This document shows positions 24,515 through 33,291 of a stretch of DNA of 64,000 nucleotides, one piece after another. Under the pieces are notes generated by a model. The model had not been told where the DNA came from. It did not search any database and saw only the letters and a list, made by a program, of their open reading frames with translations. Origin of the DNA: Seohaeicola saemankumensis (lineage in GTDB: Bacteria; Pseudomonadota; Alphaproteobacteria; Rhodobacterales; Rhodobacteraceae); the NCBI RefSeq assembly GCF_020171285.1, contig NZ_JAIUZI010000008.1, forward strand, positions 225,468 through 289,467. The letters run 5' to 3'. Position numbers and translations under genes: made by a program. Position 1 is the first letter of the stretch. Each line of letters starts with the position of its first letter.

Positions 24515-27500
24515 AGCCAGCGCCGAGCCCGGGCAATGGCGCACCAGCCGCGCCGAATATCAGCGCGGCATCATGGAGGCGGTGTCAGACGCGGGCACCG
24601 AAACGGTTGTGATCATGTCCAGTTCACAGGTGGGTAAGGCGCTGGCGTTGGATACACCGCTTGCCACACCAACCGGCTGGACAACGATGGGAGAGGTGCA
24701 GGTCGGCGACATCCTTTTCGACGAAACCGGCACGCCCTGCCGCGTCACCGCCGCCACGGAGGTGATGCTCAACCGACGCTGTTACCGTGTGCGGTTCTCG
24801 GACGGGAGTTCGATCATCGCCGATGCCGACCACCTCTGGGCGGTTGAGTCCGATACCGATGTTCACGCCTGCCACGCGATGGGGGATCTGTTTGATGAAC
24901 GGCCATCGCATGGTCCTGACGACGAAGGAGATTGCTGAAACAGCACATTACTTTGGGTCGAAGAAACGAAACCGGTATGCCATCCCAGTGGCGGGTGCGC
25001 TGCAGCTTCCCAAGGCCGAGTTGCCCATCCCGCCTTATGCCCTCGGCGTCTGGCTTGGTGACGGGCACAGCTACGGCTCACAAATCACAATGCATCAGGA
25101 TGATCTGGAAATAGCCGAACATCTGCGCGCTTGTGGAATGGAGGTTGAGGTCAAGTCGAAGGATAAGCGCGTTCCGCATATCCTGACGTTGAAACCGACG
25201 CTCCCTTGGCCGGCCCATGTCTGTCGCCGTGGGCATGACATGGATATGCTTGGTCGCCATGGAAACGGCCAATGTGCCGAATGTGGACGTCAGTTTGCGC
25301 TGGCTTGGAAAAACGGCTCAACCGTGGATCCTGTGCTCGAGGTGTGGAAACCATTCAGCCTGCGTCTTCGTGGGCTTGGTCTTATCAAGTCGCGGAAAAC
25401 ACCGGCCACCGGGAAGCATATTCCGCCAGCCTATCTGCGTGCGTCGAAAGATCAGAGGTTGACCCTTCTGCAAGGGCTGATGGACACCGACGGTTACATA
25501 GCTGAATCCGGCCGCTGTGAGTTCATCACGGTTCATCCGCGTCTGGCCGATGGTTTTGGCGAATTACTGGCCTCTCTCGGCATAAAGTTTTCTGTCGTAG
25601 ACAAGCAACCGACTGTGGTCATTGATGGCGAACGGCGTTTTGGCAAACCGGCGACGCGGTTCTCGTTCATGATCTATGACGATACGCCGGTCTTCCGGTT
25701 GGCACGAAAGCGCGCGCGTCAGGTTGCGCGGCACGGGCGACGGACCTCTGAGACCGAACGTCGCCGCATCGTTGCGGTCGAGCCAGTTGACAGTGTGCCG
25801 GTGCGCTGCATTCAGGTCGACAGCCCGAACCGGCTCTATCTGGCCGGCCGAACGATGATCCCGACGCACAACACTGAGATGCTCAACAACGCTGTCGGCT
25901 ACCATATCGACCAGGACCCGGCACCGATCATGGTGGTGATGCCGACCGAGCGCGATGCAGAGACCTGGTCGAAGGACCGTTTCTCGGCGATGGCGCGGGA
26001 CACGCCCTGTCTGCAGGACAAGATCGCCAACCCGAAGTCCCGCGATGGCAACAACAAGATCCTGCACAAGCGGTTCCCGGGTGGGCATCTGACCATCGTC
26101 GGGGCCAATGCGCCCTCGGGACTGGCAAGCCGGCCGATCCGGTTGCTGCTCTGCGACGAGGTGGACCGCTATCCGTTCAGCGCCGGTGCCGAGGGCGACC
26201 CGGTCAACCTCGCGAAGAAACGCACGGTGACCTTCTGGAACCGCAAGATCGTGCTGGTTTCGACGCCGACGAACAAGGGCGCGAGCCGGATCGAGGCAGC
26301 CTTCGAGGAAAGCGACCAGCGCCGGTTCTGGGTGCCATGTCCAGTCTGCGGGGCGGAACAGGTGCTGACCTGGGAGCAGGTCAAATGGGACAAGGCGGAG
26401 GATGGCAGCCATCTTCCGGAAACGGCGCGCTACCACTGCGTGGACTGTGATGCGCCCTGGAAAGATGAGGTACGTTGGTCTGCGATCTCGAAGGGCCGCT
26501 GGATTGCGGAAGCCCCGTTTGACGGAACCGCCGGGTTCCATCTGAACGAGATCTATTCGCCCTGGGTGCGGCTCGAGGCCATGGCCAAGGCATTTCTCTC
26601 GGCGCGCGCCGGTGGGGACGAGACGATGAAGACCTTCGTCAATACCTCGCTGGGCGAGACATGGATGGAAAGCGGCGAGGCCCCGGACTGGCAACGGCTG
26701 TTGGGGCTGAAGGAAGACTGGCGCGCAGGCACGGTGCCGGCCGGTGGTTTGTTCCTCACGGCAGGGGCCGATGTGCAGAGGGACCGGATCGAGGTCGATG
26801 TCTGGGCCTGGGGCAAGGGCCTGCAGAGCTGGCTTGTCGATCATATCGTGATCGAGGGCGGGCCCGGCGATCCGGCCTGCTGGCAAAAACTCTCCGACCT
26901 TCTTGGCCGGACTTGGGCTCACGCGAGCGGCAAGCAAATGACCATCGCGCGGCTGGCGATCGATACCGGCTACGAGACGGCTGCCGTTTATGCCTGGGCG
27001 CGGCAGGTGGGCTTTGCGCAGGTCGCCCCGGTGAAGGGCCTCGAGGGCTTCAACCGCGCGAGCCCGGTGACAGGGCCGACTTATGTCGACGCGACCATTG
27101 CCGGCAAACGCCTGCGCCGTGGCGCACGGCTCTGGTCTGTGGCAACATCCACATTCAAGGCGGAGACCTATCGTTTCCTGCGGCTTGAGCCGCCGGAAAC
27201 CAGCTCGGTCGATGGAGAGCGGTTTCTTCCTGGCTTCATCCATCTGCCGGGCTGGATCGACGCCGAATGGCTGAAACAGCTCACCGCCGAGCAACTGGTC
27301 ACGGTCAAGACCCGGCGCGGCTTTGCGAAACTCGAATGGCAGAAACTGCGCGAGCGCAACGAGGCGCTGGATTGCCGGGTCTATGCAAGGGCGGCCGCCT
27401 GGATCCTCGGCGCCGATCGCTGGTCCGAGGCCCGGTGGGAAGAACTGGCCGCGCGGTTCGCGGTCAACGATACCAGGGGCGACGCCTCAACCACGGCACC

Positions 27501-27558
27501 GCAACCGGCCCGCAAGGCACAGGTCCGCCGCGTCGCGCGGTCGAGTTACATGGGGTGA
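24354..27558 (+). CDS. terminase large subunit (GpA-like), interrupted by a frameshifted intein
   Basis: The exteins are GpA-type terminase: a 95-residue N-part ending in the Walker A lysine (SSSQVGK), and a 561-residue C-part that continues TEMLNNAVGY. The C-part has Walker B LLLCDEVDRYP and a nuclease region with AIDTGYETAAVYAW. Joined, they give about 656 residues, which is normal for the family. An intein lies exactly between Lys and Thr of the P-loop. The reading frame changes inside the intein (a stop at about 24936-24938 in the first frame), so no full-length precursor can be made unless the frameshift is a sequencing error. The 24354 start lies inside the small-subunit gene. TTG or GTG codons further in are alternatives. 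Confidence 0.85.
24639..25872 (+). other. intein with LAGLIDADG endonuclease, class 3 signature, net +1 frameshift
   Basis: The element is 1234 bases, equal to 411 codons plus one. It starts ALALDTPLATPTGW (Ala at position 1) and ends MIPTHN before Thr+1. Trp67 in block B (HLW), Cys in block F (VRCIQVD, 25807-25809) and Thr just before the terminal His-Asn make the Trp-Cys-Thr triplet that defines class 3 inteins, which lack a nucleophile at position 1. Two LAGLIDADG motifs (LGVWLGDGHS, and LLQGLMDTDGYI) mark a homing endonuclease. A Cys/His cluster lies between them. The frames join somewhere in about 24840-24936. The five-G run at 24881-24885 is a likely site of an extra base. Confidence 0.85.
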
Positions 27559-27568
27559 GCGACAGAGG

Positions 27569-28183
27569 TCAGTGCGGTCGCTTGTTGCGGCTGCGCTCGA
27601 AGGCCTCGAGAGCCGCCTTTCGCTTCAGCGCGATGGTGCGAAGGTTGGCCGCGATGTGTTCCGCGCCAAAATCCACCGGATTGAACGGACCGCCATACCA
27701 GCGGACCATGTCCCGGTGTTGCGGATGGCGGGGCTTGGCCATGGCTTCGACAAAGTCCATGAACCCATTCGGACCGCCAACGTCTTCCGGAGGCGCGGTG
27801 CGTTCTCCGTCAACGAAGGTGGGATAGTCGGTGCCGGGAACCGCGTCGGTGACCTCCTCGATCAGGATCCGATGCTGCCAGTCATCGCCGAAATCGTAGG
27901 TGTAGAGGAATTCCGTCACCCCGCGGTCGACGAGCGTGCCGAGGCGCATGCTCCTGGCCTGGTAGATCTTGCGACCCCAGAGCGCATCCTCGGGATCGGG
28001 CTCGCCATAAACACGGTCGCCAATCCGGAAGTCATGGAGATGATGGTTCTCCCAGGGCATGACCGCCTGGATGATCTCGTGCAGCGCCCTGAGATTGGTC
28101 GTCAGGCTGACCTCGACCCGCCGCCAGATCGTCGGTTCGATGTGTGCCAGCTCGATTCTGATCCTGGCGATTTTCTGGGACAT
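27569..28183 (-). CDS. plasmid pRiA4b ORF-3 family protein
   Basis: The 204-residue protein starts at the ATG at 28183 (MSQKIARIRIELAHIEPTIW). It matches the pRiA4b ORF-3 family (IWRRVEVSLTTNLRALHEII, then YTYDFGDDWQHRILIEE), a domain of unknown function frequent on plasmids and phages. It runs against the structural operon, between terminase and head-tail genes, so it is a moron-type insertion. The product is probably cytoplasmic. Confidence 0.85.
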   Translation of the reverse strand: MSQKIARIRIELAHIEPTIWRRVEVSLTTNLRALHEIIQAVMPWENHHLHDFRIGDRVYGEPDPEDALWGRKIYQARSMRLGTLVDRGVTEFLYTYDFGDDWQHRILIEEVTDAVPGTDYPTFVDGERTAPPEDVGGPNGFMDFVEAMAKPRHPQHRDMVRWYGGPFNPVDFGAEHIAANLRTIALKRKAALEAFERSRNKRPH

Positions 28184-28231
28184 GGCGCGACCTGAGCTTG
28201 GGTTTGGCGGCAACATAACAAGGGGACGGCC

Positions 28232-28447
28232 ATGGCCACAATCACGGACCTCCGCGCCCGCCGCGACGCACTGACCGCACAGCGCTCCTCCGGCGTGGCG
28301 CGCGTCAGCTATGACGGCAAGACGGTGGACTATCGCAGCCTGGCCGAAATCGACCGGGCGATCGAGGCGCTGGATCGTGAGATCGCCGCGGCCGAGGGCC
28401 GACGCATCGTGCGCCATGTCCGCGTGACCACGGTGAAGGGCCTCTGA
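28232..28447 (+). CDS. head-tail joining protein, gpW-like
   Basis: The 71-residue protein is small and helical (ITDLRARRDALTAQRSSGVA, then SLAEIDRAIEALDREIAAAE), as in gpW-type proteins that complete the head. It lies between terminase and portal, where gpW genes occur. It is five bases before the portal start. Confidence 0.65.
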   Translation: MATITDLRARRDALTAQRSSGVARVSYDGKTVDYRSLAEIDRAIEALDREIAAAEGRRIVRHVRVTTVKGL

Positions 28448-28452
28448 GCAAC

Positions 28453-29964
28453 ATGGGCCTCTTCGATCGCTTTCGCCGCCAGGGATCCGGCGATCCCTCT
28501 GCCATGCGCGCCCGTCTCGAAGGCGCCATGGCCAAACGCCGGCTGCGGGGCTGGAACCCGCCGCTCGAGAACATCAACGCGCTGGTCGCCTCGGGCGGCC
28601 CGCGGCTTCTGGCACGCTCGCGCGAGCTGGTCGTGACCAACGGCTATGCGGCCAATGCCTGTGAGGCCTTCGCCGCGAACCTCGTGGGCGACGGGATCAA
28701 GCCCTCCTCGCTGATCGGGGAGGCCGACCTGCGCGACCGGGTCCAGCGGCTGTGGCTCGCCTGGACCGACGAGGCCGATGCGGACGGTCTGACCGATTTC
28801 TACGGCCTGCAGGCTATGGTCGCCCGAGAGATGTTCGTCGCCGGTGAATGCTTCGTCCGCCTGCGCCCGCGCCGGGCCGAGGATGGGCTGCTGGTCCCGC
28901 TGCAATTGCAGCTTCTCCAATCCGAGATGCTGCCCTTCGAGACAACGGAAACGGCGGCCAATGGCAACCGCATCCGCTGCGGGATCGAGTTCGACGCTAC
29001 GGGTAAGCGCGTGGCCTATCACTTCCGCCGCCGGCATCCCGGCGACAGCACCGATTTGGGCGCGGTGATCCCGGAGACGGTGCGCGTGCCGGCCGCGGAT
29101 GTGTTGCACATCTACCGGCCCATCGACGCGGGCCAGATCCGGGGCCTGCCGCATGTGGCCCCGGCGATGGTGCGTCTGTTCCTGCTCGACCAGTATGACG
29201 ACGCCGAGCTCGACAGGAAGAAGACGGCGGCGATGTTCGCGGGCTTCATCACCAAGACCGCGCCGGAAGATCCCATGATGGGCGAGAGCGCGGCGGATCT
29301 CGATGGCGCGGCCCTTGCCAGCCTCGAGCCCGGCACCATGCAGGTGCTGCTGCCGGGAGAGGATGTGAAGTTCTCGTCTCCGGCCGATGTCGGCAGCAGC
29401 TACGAGGCCTTCCAGTATCGCACCTTGCTGGCGGTCGCGGCCTCGCTGGGTCTGCCCTATCACCTCGTCACCGGCGATGTCCGGCAGGCCAACTACTCGA
29501 GCCTCAGAGCCGAGCTCGTCGAGTTCCGCCGTCGCATCGGCCAGCTGCAGCACGGGGTCATGGCCCATCAGCTCTGTCGGCCGATCTGGCGGCGCTGGCT
29601 GGAAACATCCGTGTTGTCCGGAGCGATCGACGTAGGCGACATGGAGGCCGTCCTGCCGGTGCAATGGATCCCGCCGCGCTGGGACTGGGTCGATCCGCTG
29701 AAGGACATCCAGGCGCAGGTGCTGGCGATGGAGGTCGGGCTCACCTCCCGGCGCAAGGTGGTCGAGGCCACCGGCTACGACATCGAAGAGGTCGATCGCG
29801 AGAACGCCGCGGATGCCGCGCGCGCCGCCGAGCTGGGCCTGACCTACCGCACAAGCCCGGGCGAGACGCAGGGCGCGCGGGCCACGCCGGCCCGAGAGCC
29901 CAATCCAAATTCCGGTGACGGACCGTCCGACAGCAACCCGGGCACCGACATTCAACAGGAGTGA
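28453..29964 (+). CDS. phage portal protein, lambda family
   Basis: The 503-residue protein has the lambda gpB-like portal features: an N-terminal helix-rich region, AREMFVAGECFVRLRPRRAE at about 120-140, and VPAADVLHIYRPIDAGQIRG at about 215-234. It also has the family stretch PYHLVTGDVRQANYSSLRAE at about 335-355. Twelve copies would form the channel for DNA at the capsid vertex. The last 35 residues are Pro/Asn-rich and disordered. The gene is intact. Confidence 0.9.
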   Translation: MGLFDRFRRQGSGDPSAMRARLEGAMAKRRLRGWNPPLENINALVASGGPRLLARSRELVVTNGYAANACEAFAANLVGDGIKPSSLIGEADLRDRVQRLWLAWTDEADADGLTDFYGLQAMVAREMFVAGECFVRLRPRRAEDGLLVPLQLQLLQSEMLPFETTETAANGNRIRCGIEFDATGKRVAYHFRRRHPGDSTDLGAVIPETVRVPAADVLHIYRPIDAGQIRGLPHVAPAMVRLFLLDQYDDAELDRKKTAAMFAGFITKTAPEDPMMGESAADLDGAALASLEPGTMQVLLPGEDVKFSSPADVGSSYEAFQYRTLLAVAASLGLPYHLVTGDVRQANYSSLRAELVEFRRRIGQLQHGVMAHQLCRPIWRRWLETSVLSGAIDVGDMEAVLPVQWIPPRWDWVDPLKDIQAQVLAMEVGLTSRRKVVEATGYDIEEVDRENAADAARAAELGLTYRTSPGETQGARATPAREPNPNSGDGPSDSNPGTDIQQE

Positions 29965-29968
29965 TCCC

Positions 29969-30952
29969 ATGAAATCCTGGTACACGATCCGCGCCCGGGC
30001 GTCCGGCGCGGAAGTGCTGATCTATGACGAGATCGGCGCCTATGGCGTTACGGCCAAGGGCTTCCTGGCCGAGCTGGGCGCGCTGCCCGAGGGCACGCCG
30101 GTCGATCTGCGCCTCAACAGTCCCGGCGGCTCGGTCTTCGATGCGGTCGCCATCTACAACGCGCTGAAGCGCCATGTCGGCGACATCACCGTCTGGATCG
30201 ACGGGATCGCGGCTTCGGCGGCCTCTTACATCGCCATGGCGGGCGACCAGATCGTCATGCCGGAAAACGCCTTCCTGATGATCCATGATCCCTCGGGGCT
30301 GGTGATGGGCACGGCAGAAGATATGCGCGCCATGGCCGAGGCGCTCGACAAGGTGAAGGGCAGCCTTGTGACGGGCTATGTGGCCAAGTCGGGCAGGCCC
30401 GAGGAGGAGATTGCCGAACTGATGGCGGCGGAGACCTGGCTCGATGCGCAGGAGGCGCTGGACCTCGGCTTCATCAACCGCATCGCCGCGCCCGTGAAAC
30501 TCGCCGCCGCCTTCGATGTGGCGCGGTTCCGCAATGCGCCGCCGGAAGTGCTCGAGGCCGCGGCAGAGCCTGTGGAGCCCGCCGACGCCGCTGAAACCCC
30601 GCCCGAGGGTGTTGCAGACGGAAACACCCAGGCCGATGCCATGCCTCCCCCGCCCGAGCCTGCAAGCTCCGTTGCGGACGACAACGCAGCTCGTGACGCC
30701 GCGATGGTCCGGGCGGAGGCCATCGCCCATGCCCGGGCCGTGATCGATCTCTGTCGTCTCGCGGGCCAGCCGCAGAGGGCGGGCCGCTTCCTCGAGGAGG
30801 GGGCCGGTCTCGATGCCGTGCGGGCGGCGTTGCTTGCCGCGAAGGCGCAGACCGACCCGGAGATCTTCCCCGACCATGCCCAGCCCGGGCCGGGGCCAAG
30901 CGCAAGACCCTGGGGCGACGTGATCGCCCGGACCTTCCGCCAGAAAGGATAA
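29969..30952 (+). CDS. head maturation protease, ClpP/S49-like
   Basis: The 327-residue protein has a ClpP-fold protease domain in the first 200 residues. The oxyanion-hole stretch is NSPGGSVFDA, the nucleophile Ser is in GIAASAASYIA (about 77-87), and a His is in LMIHDPSG. The C-terminal third is Pro/Ala-rich with a helical end and may include the scaffold. It would cleave capsid proteins during head assembly. With the main capsid gene deleted it has no substrate in this prophage. Confidence 0.85.
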   Translation: MKSWYTIRARASGAEVLIYDEIGAYGVTAKGFLAELGALPEGTPVDLRLNSPGGSVFDAVAIYNALKRHVGDITVWIDGIAASAASYIAMAGDQIVMPENAFLMIHDPSGLVMGTAEDMRAMAEALDKVKGSLVTGYVAKSGRPEEEIAELMAAETWLDAQEALDLGFINRIAAPVKLAAAFDVARFRNAPPEVLEAAAEPVEPADAAETPPEGVADGNTQADAMPPPPEPASSVADDNAARDAAMVRAEAIAHARAVIDLCRLAGQPQRAGRFLEEGAGLDAVRAALLAAKAQTDPEIFPDHAQPGPGPSARPWGDVIARTFRQKG

Positions 30953-30958
30953 ACCCGA

Positions 30959-31324
30959 ATGCCCATGCTCACCGAGACCCCCCATCCCGGCGGCTTCCTC
31001 GTCTGGGAGGCCTTCCGCGACTACACACGGGAAACCATCACCATCGCCGCGGGCACGCTCGAGCCCGGCACCGTGCTGGGCAAGATCACCGCTTCGGGCA
31101 AATACGCCGCCCATGACCCGGCCGCCGTCGATGGCACCGAGACCGCCGTGGCCGTGCTCTGGGGCAAGGCGGATGCCAGCGGGGGCGATGTGCCGGCCGT
31201 GGCACTCGTCCGCGGCCCCGCCATCGTCAACCGTCACGACCTGGTCTTCGGGGGCACGCCGACCGAGCCTGAAATCACCGCCGCGCACACGGCGCTGCTG
31301 GCGGTCGGCATTCTCACCCGCTGA
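30959..31324 (+). CDS. head decoration protein (gpD-like)
   Basis: The 121-residue protein resembles gpD-type capsid stabilisers (ETITIAAGTLEPGTVLGKIT, then VALVRGPAIVNRHDLVFGGT). Trimers sit on the outside of lambda-type heads. It lies between the protease and the capsid remnant, the standard order in this head type. Confidence 0.8.
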   Translation: MPMLTETPHPGGFLVWEAFRDYTRETITIAAGTLEPGTVLGKITASGKYAAHDPAAVDGTETAVAVLWGKADASGGDVPAVALVRGPAIVNRHDLVFGGTPTEPEITAAHTALLAVGILTR

Positions 31325-31354
31325 CCTCACACCCATCCCCGAAAGGACCGCACC

Positions 31355-31517
31355 ATGGCAACCATGGACATCTTCGAGGCCGATGCCTTCTCGGTCATCG
31401 AGCTTACCCGCGCGCTGGAGAACATCCCGTTCAAACCCGCACTGCTCTCGGGCTCCGGCCTGTTCTCGCCCCGCGGCGTGCGCTCCCGCACCGTGGTGAT
31501 CGAGAGCCGCGACGGCA
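31355..31517 (+). pseudogene. major capsid protein E, N-terminal fragment
   Basis: The first 54 or so residues (MATMDIFEADAFSVIELTRA, later LFSPRGVRSRTVVIESRDG) match the start of gpE-type capsid proteins, which are usually about 330-350 residues. The frame then runs into unrelated sequence at about 31518 and stops near 31654. Roughly 85 per cent of the gene is missing, so no functional coat can be made. Confidence 0.85.
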
Positions 31518-31770
31518 CGTCGTCTATACCGCCGAGGGCGGCGCGCCGAAGCTCATCCGCGCCATCCTGCGGCGGCCCGACGACATCACCGCCTTCGGCG
31601 AGGCGCGGCTCTGGTCGGAGACCACCCGGCTCGATCTGCGCCTCGCCGAGGTGACAAGCCCGCGTCCTGGCGACCGGATCGAGATCGACGGCGAGGCTTT
31701 CCTCGTCCAGGGCGAGCCCGTTCGGGACCGCGAGCGGCTGGTCTGGACCGTCAACCTGCACCCGGCATGA
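31518..31770 (+). pseudogene. head-tail connector, C-terminal fragment
   Basis: In another frame than the capsid fragment the DNA reads VYTAEGGAPKL, then FGEARLWSETTRLDL and PVRDRERLVWTVNL, and ends at TGA 31768-31770. This is the C-terminal part of the gpFII-like connector that usually follows the capsid gene. About the first 30-40 residues and its start are gone. The next gene begins in the overlapping ATGA. Confidence 0.7.
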
Positions 31771-32171
31771 CCGCCATGAAACTGAAGCTCGAGATCACGC
31801 CGGACCTTGTCGCCGCCATGGCGGCAGAGGTGAAAGCGGGCGAGAAGGCCGTCACCGCCGCCATGCGCGAGGCCGGGACCGGGCTCAAGACCGCCTGGCG
31901 CGGGCAGATCAGCGGTGCGGGGCTCGGGCGGCGGCTCGCCAACTCGATCCGGAGCCAGACCTTCCCGAAGGCCGGAGAGAGCCTGAACGCCGCGGCGCTG
32001 GTCTGGTCGAAAGCCCCGGTCATCATCGGTGCCCATGACACCGGCCCGCTGATCCGCTCGAAGGACGGGTTTTGGCTGGCTATTCCGACCGAGGCTGCAG
32101 GTAAGTCGCTGCGCGGCGGGCGGATCGCGCCCGGTGAATGGGAACGGCGGCGCGGGTTGTCGGCCCGCTGA
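31767..32171 (+). CDS. DUF6441 family phage protein, C-terminally truncated
   Basis: The 134-residue protein starts MTAMKLKLEITPDLVAAMAA and runs to GEWERRRGL, which matches DUF6441 (a putative tail-completion protein that is usually about 190-210 residues). The match stops at about 32160, followed by SAR and a stop. The break coincides with the left edge of the transporter cargo, so the insertion removed the last third. Confidence 0.7.
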   Translation: MTAMKLKLEITPDLVAAMAAEVKAGEKAVTAAMREAGTGLKTAWRGQISGAGLGRRLANSIRSQTFPKAGESLNAAALVWSKAPVIIGAHDTGPLIRSKDGFWLAIPTEAAGKSLRGGRIAPGEWERRRGLSAR

Positions 32172-32349
32172 AAGAAACAGCGGCACGATTGCAGGGTTCG
32201 GTTTTCACGACCAATCCGGCTCTCCAAGCGGCTTTTCCGCATGCCGAGCGGGCGCTCGACATCGTGCCACGGTTGATCGTGGCGAACTGCGCGGAGGACA
32301 AAATCCGGTGACGTCGGGTTTGTGGAACACGACGGCCACCGCAGGCAGA

Positions 32350-33210
32350 TCAGATTCGATACCAGTTTTCGACCGCTCGGGCAGCGGCTTCGGGGTCCAT
32401 GACAGCTTCGATCGCGGCTATCGCGTCCTCGACTTCTCCAGGCGTCGCGAAGATTTCCGAAACGCCAGCCTGAATATCGTGGGGCGATCCGCTGCTTGCA
32501 TAGAACATGTCCACGTCCAGAGCCTGGGCGTTCCGGTGCTGCAGCAGATGGTCGAAGAACCGGCGATACACTGCCGCGTCATATGCGGGCGTGCTTTCGG
32601 CGTCCGCCGCCTGGACCAGCCCAATTTCGATGGACTTCGTGCAGGTCAGCTTCCAGGCCAGGTCCATGGTGGCGGGCGGAGCATCCCTGGCCTCATCCGG
32701 GTGCCTTGGGTTCGCGAAGGTCTCTCTCCGTAGGGCTTCCAGCTTTCCTCGCATCTCGCTGGTCGGCACCGGATAAACAAAAGCCGTCTCCTGCGATGCC
32801 AAGGCTGGCTCGACCTCGTCGGGAAGCACTTTCACCAACTCGGAAAACCTGTTTCCGACGATGGGGACCTCTCCGACAAGAAGGTCCGCGTGATCCGGAT
32901 GCATGTCCAGCCAGCGCGCAATGGCCTGCCGTCCCCATAATCCGGCGGCCATTCGGACGATCGGGTGGCTTCCGTCCGCGACATCCGGGTAGCGTGCCAG
33001 GACTTCATCCGTCTGGAACGATGCCAGGCCCGCATCCCATCTCATCAGATGGGCGCGGCGCCCGGCATTCCCTGCAATCGAGAGGAGCGCACGAAGAAAG
33101 AACGATTTGCCGGACGCTGGCAGCCCGGTGAAAAAGATCATGCGACAGTTTCGGGCCATCCCGGCCAGGATTCTGCCATTCTCGGTCTCTGTGAAACCAC
33201 GGTCCGTCAT
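32350..33210 (-). CDS. P-loop NTPase of cargo cassette, possible kinase
   Basis: The 286-residue protein starts at the ATG at 33210, preceded by GGAAAGG. It has a Walker A motif GLPASGKS at 29-36, a form common in small-molecule kinases, zeta-like kinases and sulfotransferase-like P-loop proteins. Later segments (VGEVPIVGNRFSELV, about 110-125) look like a second nucleotide-site strand. No family assignment is certain. It follows an MFS transporter on the same strand, so the pair may modify and export, or import and modify, a compound. The coding style is not that of the phage genes around it. Confidence 0.6.
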   Translation of the reverse strand: MTDRGFTETENGRILAGMARNCRMIFFTGLPASGKSFFLRALLSIAGNAGRRAHLMRWDAGLASFQTDEVLARYPDVADGSHPIVRMAAGLWGRQAIARWLDMHPDHADLLVGEVPIVGNRFSELVKVLPDEVEPALASQETAFVYPVPTSEMRGKLEALRRETFANPRHPDEARDAPPATMDLAWKLTCTKSIEIGLVQAADAESTPAYDAAVYRRFFDHLLQHRNAQALDVDMFYASSGSPHDIQAGVSEIFATPGEVEDAIAAIEAVMDPEAAARAVENWYRI

Positions 33211-33291
33211 AACCTTTCCTCGCAGGCCGTCATTGCTCGGGCCAGGCATTTGAGCCATGCGGCTTTGTCTTCTGCTGTCGGGATGGGCGGA

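Noticed and set aside
24881..24885. A programmed frameshift within the intein.
   Set aside because: A G-run alone, without a proper slippery heptamer in phase or a conserved stimulator, does not support recoding. A mutation or sequencing error is simpler.
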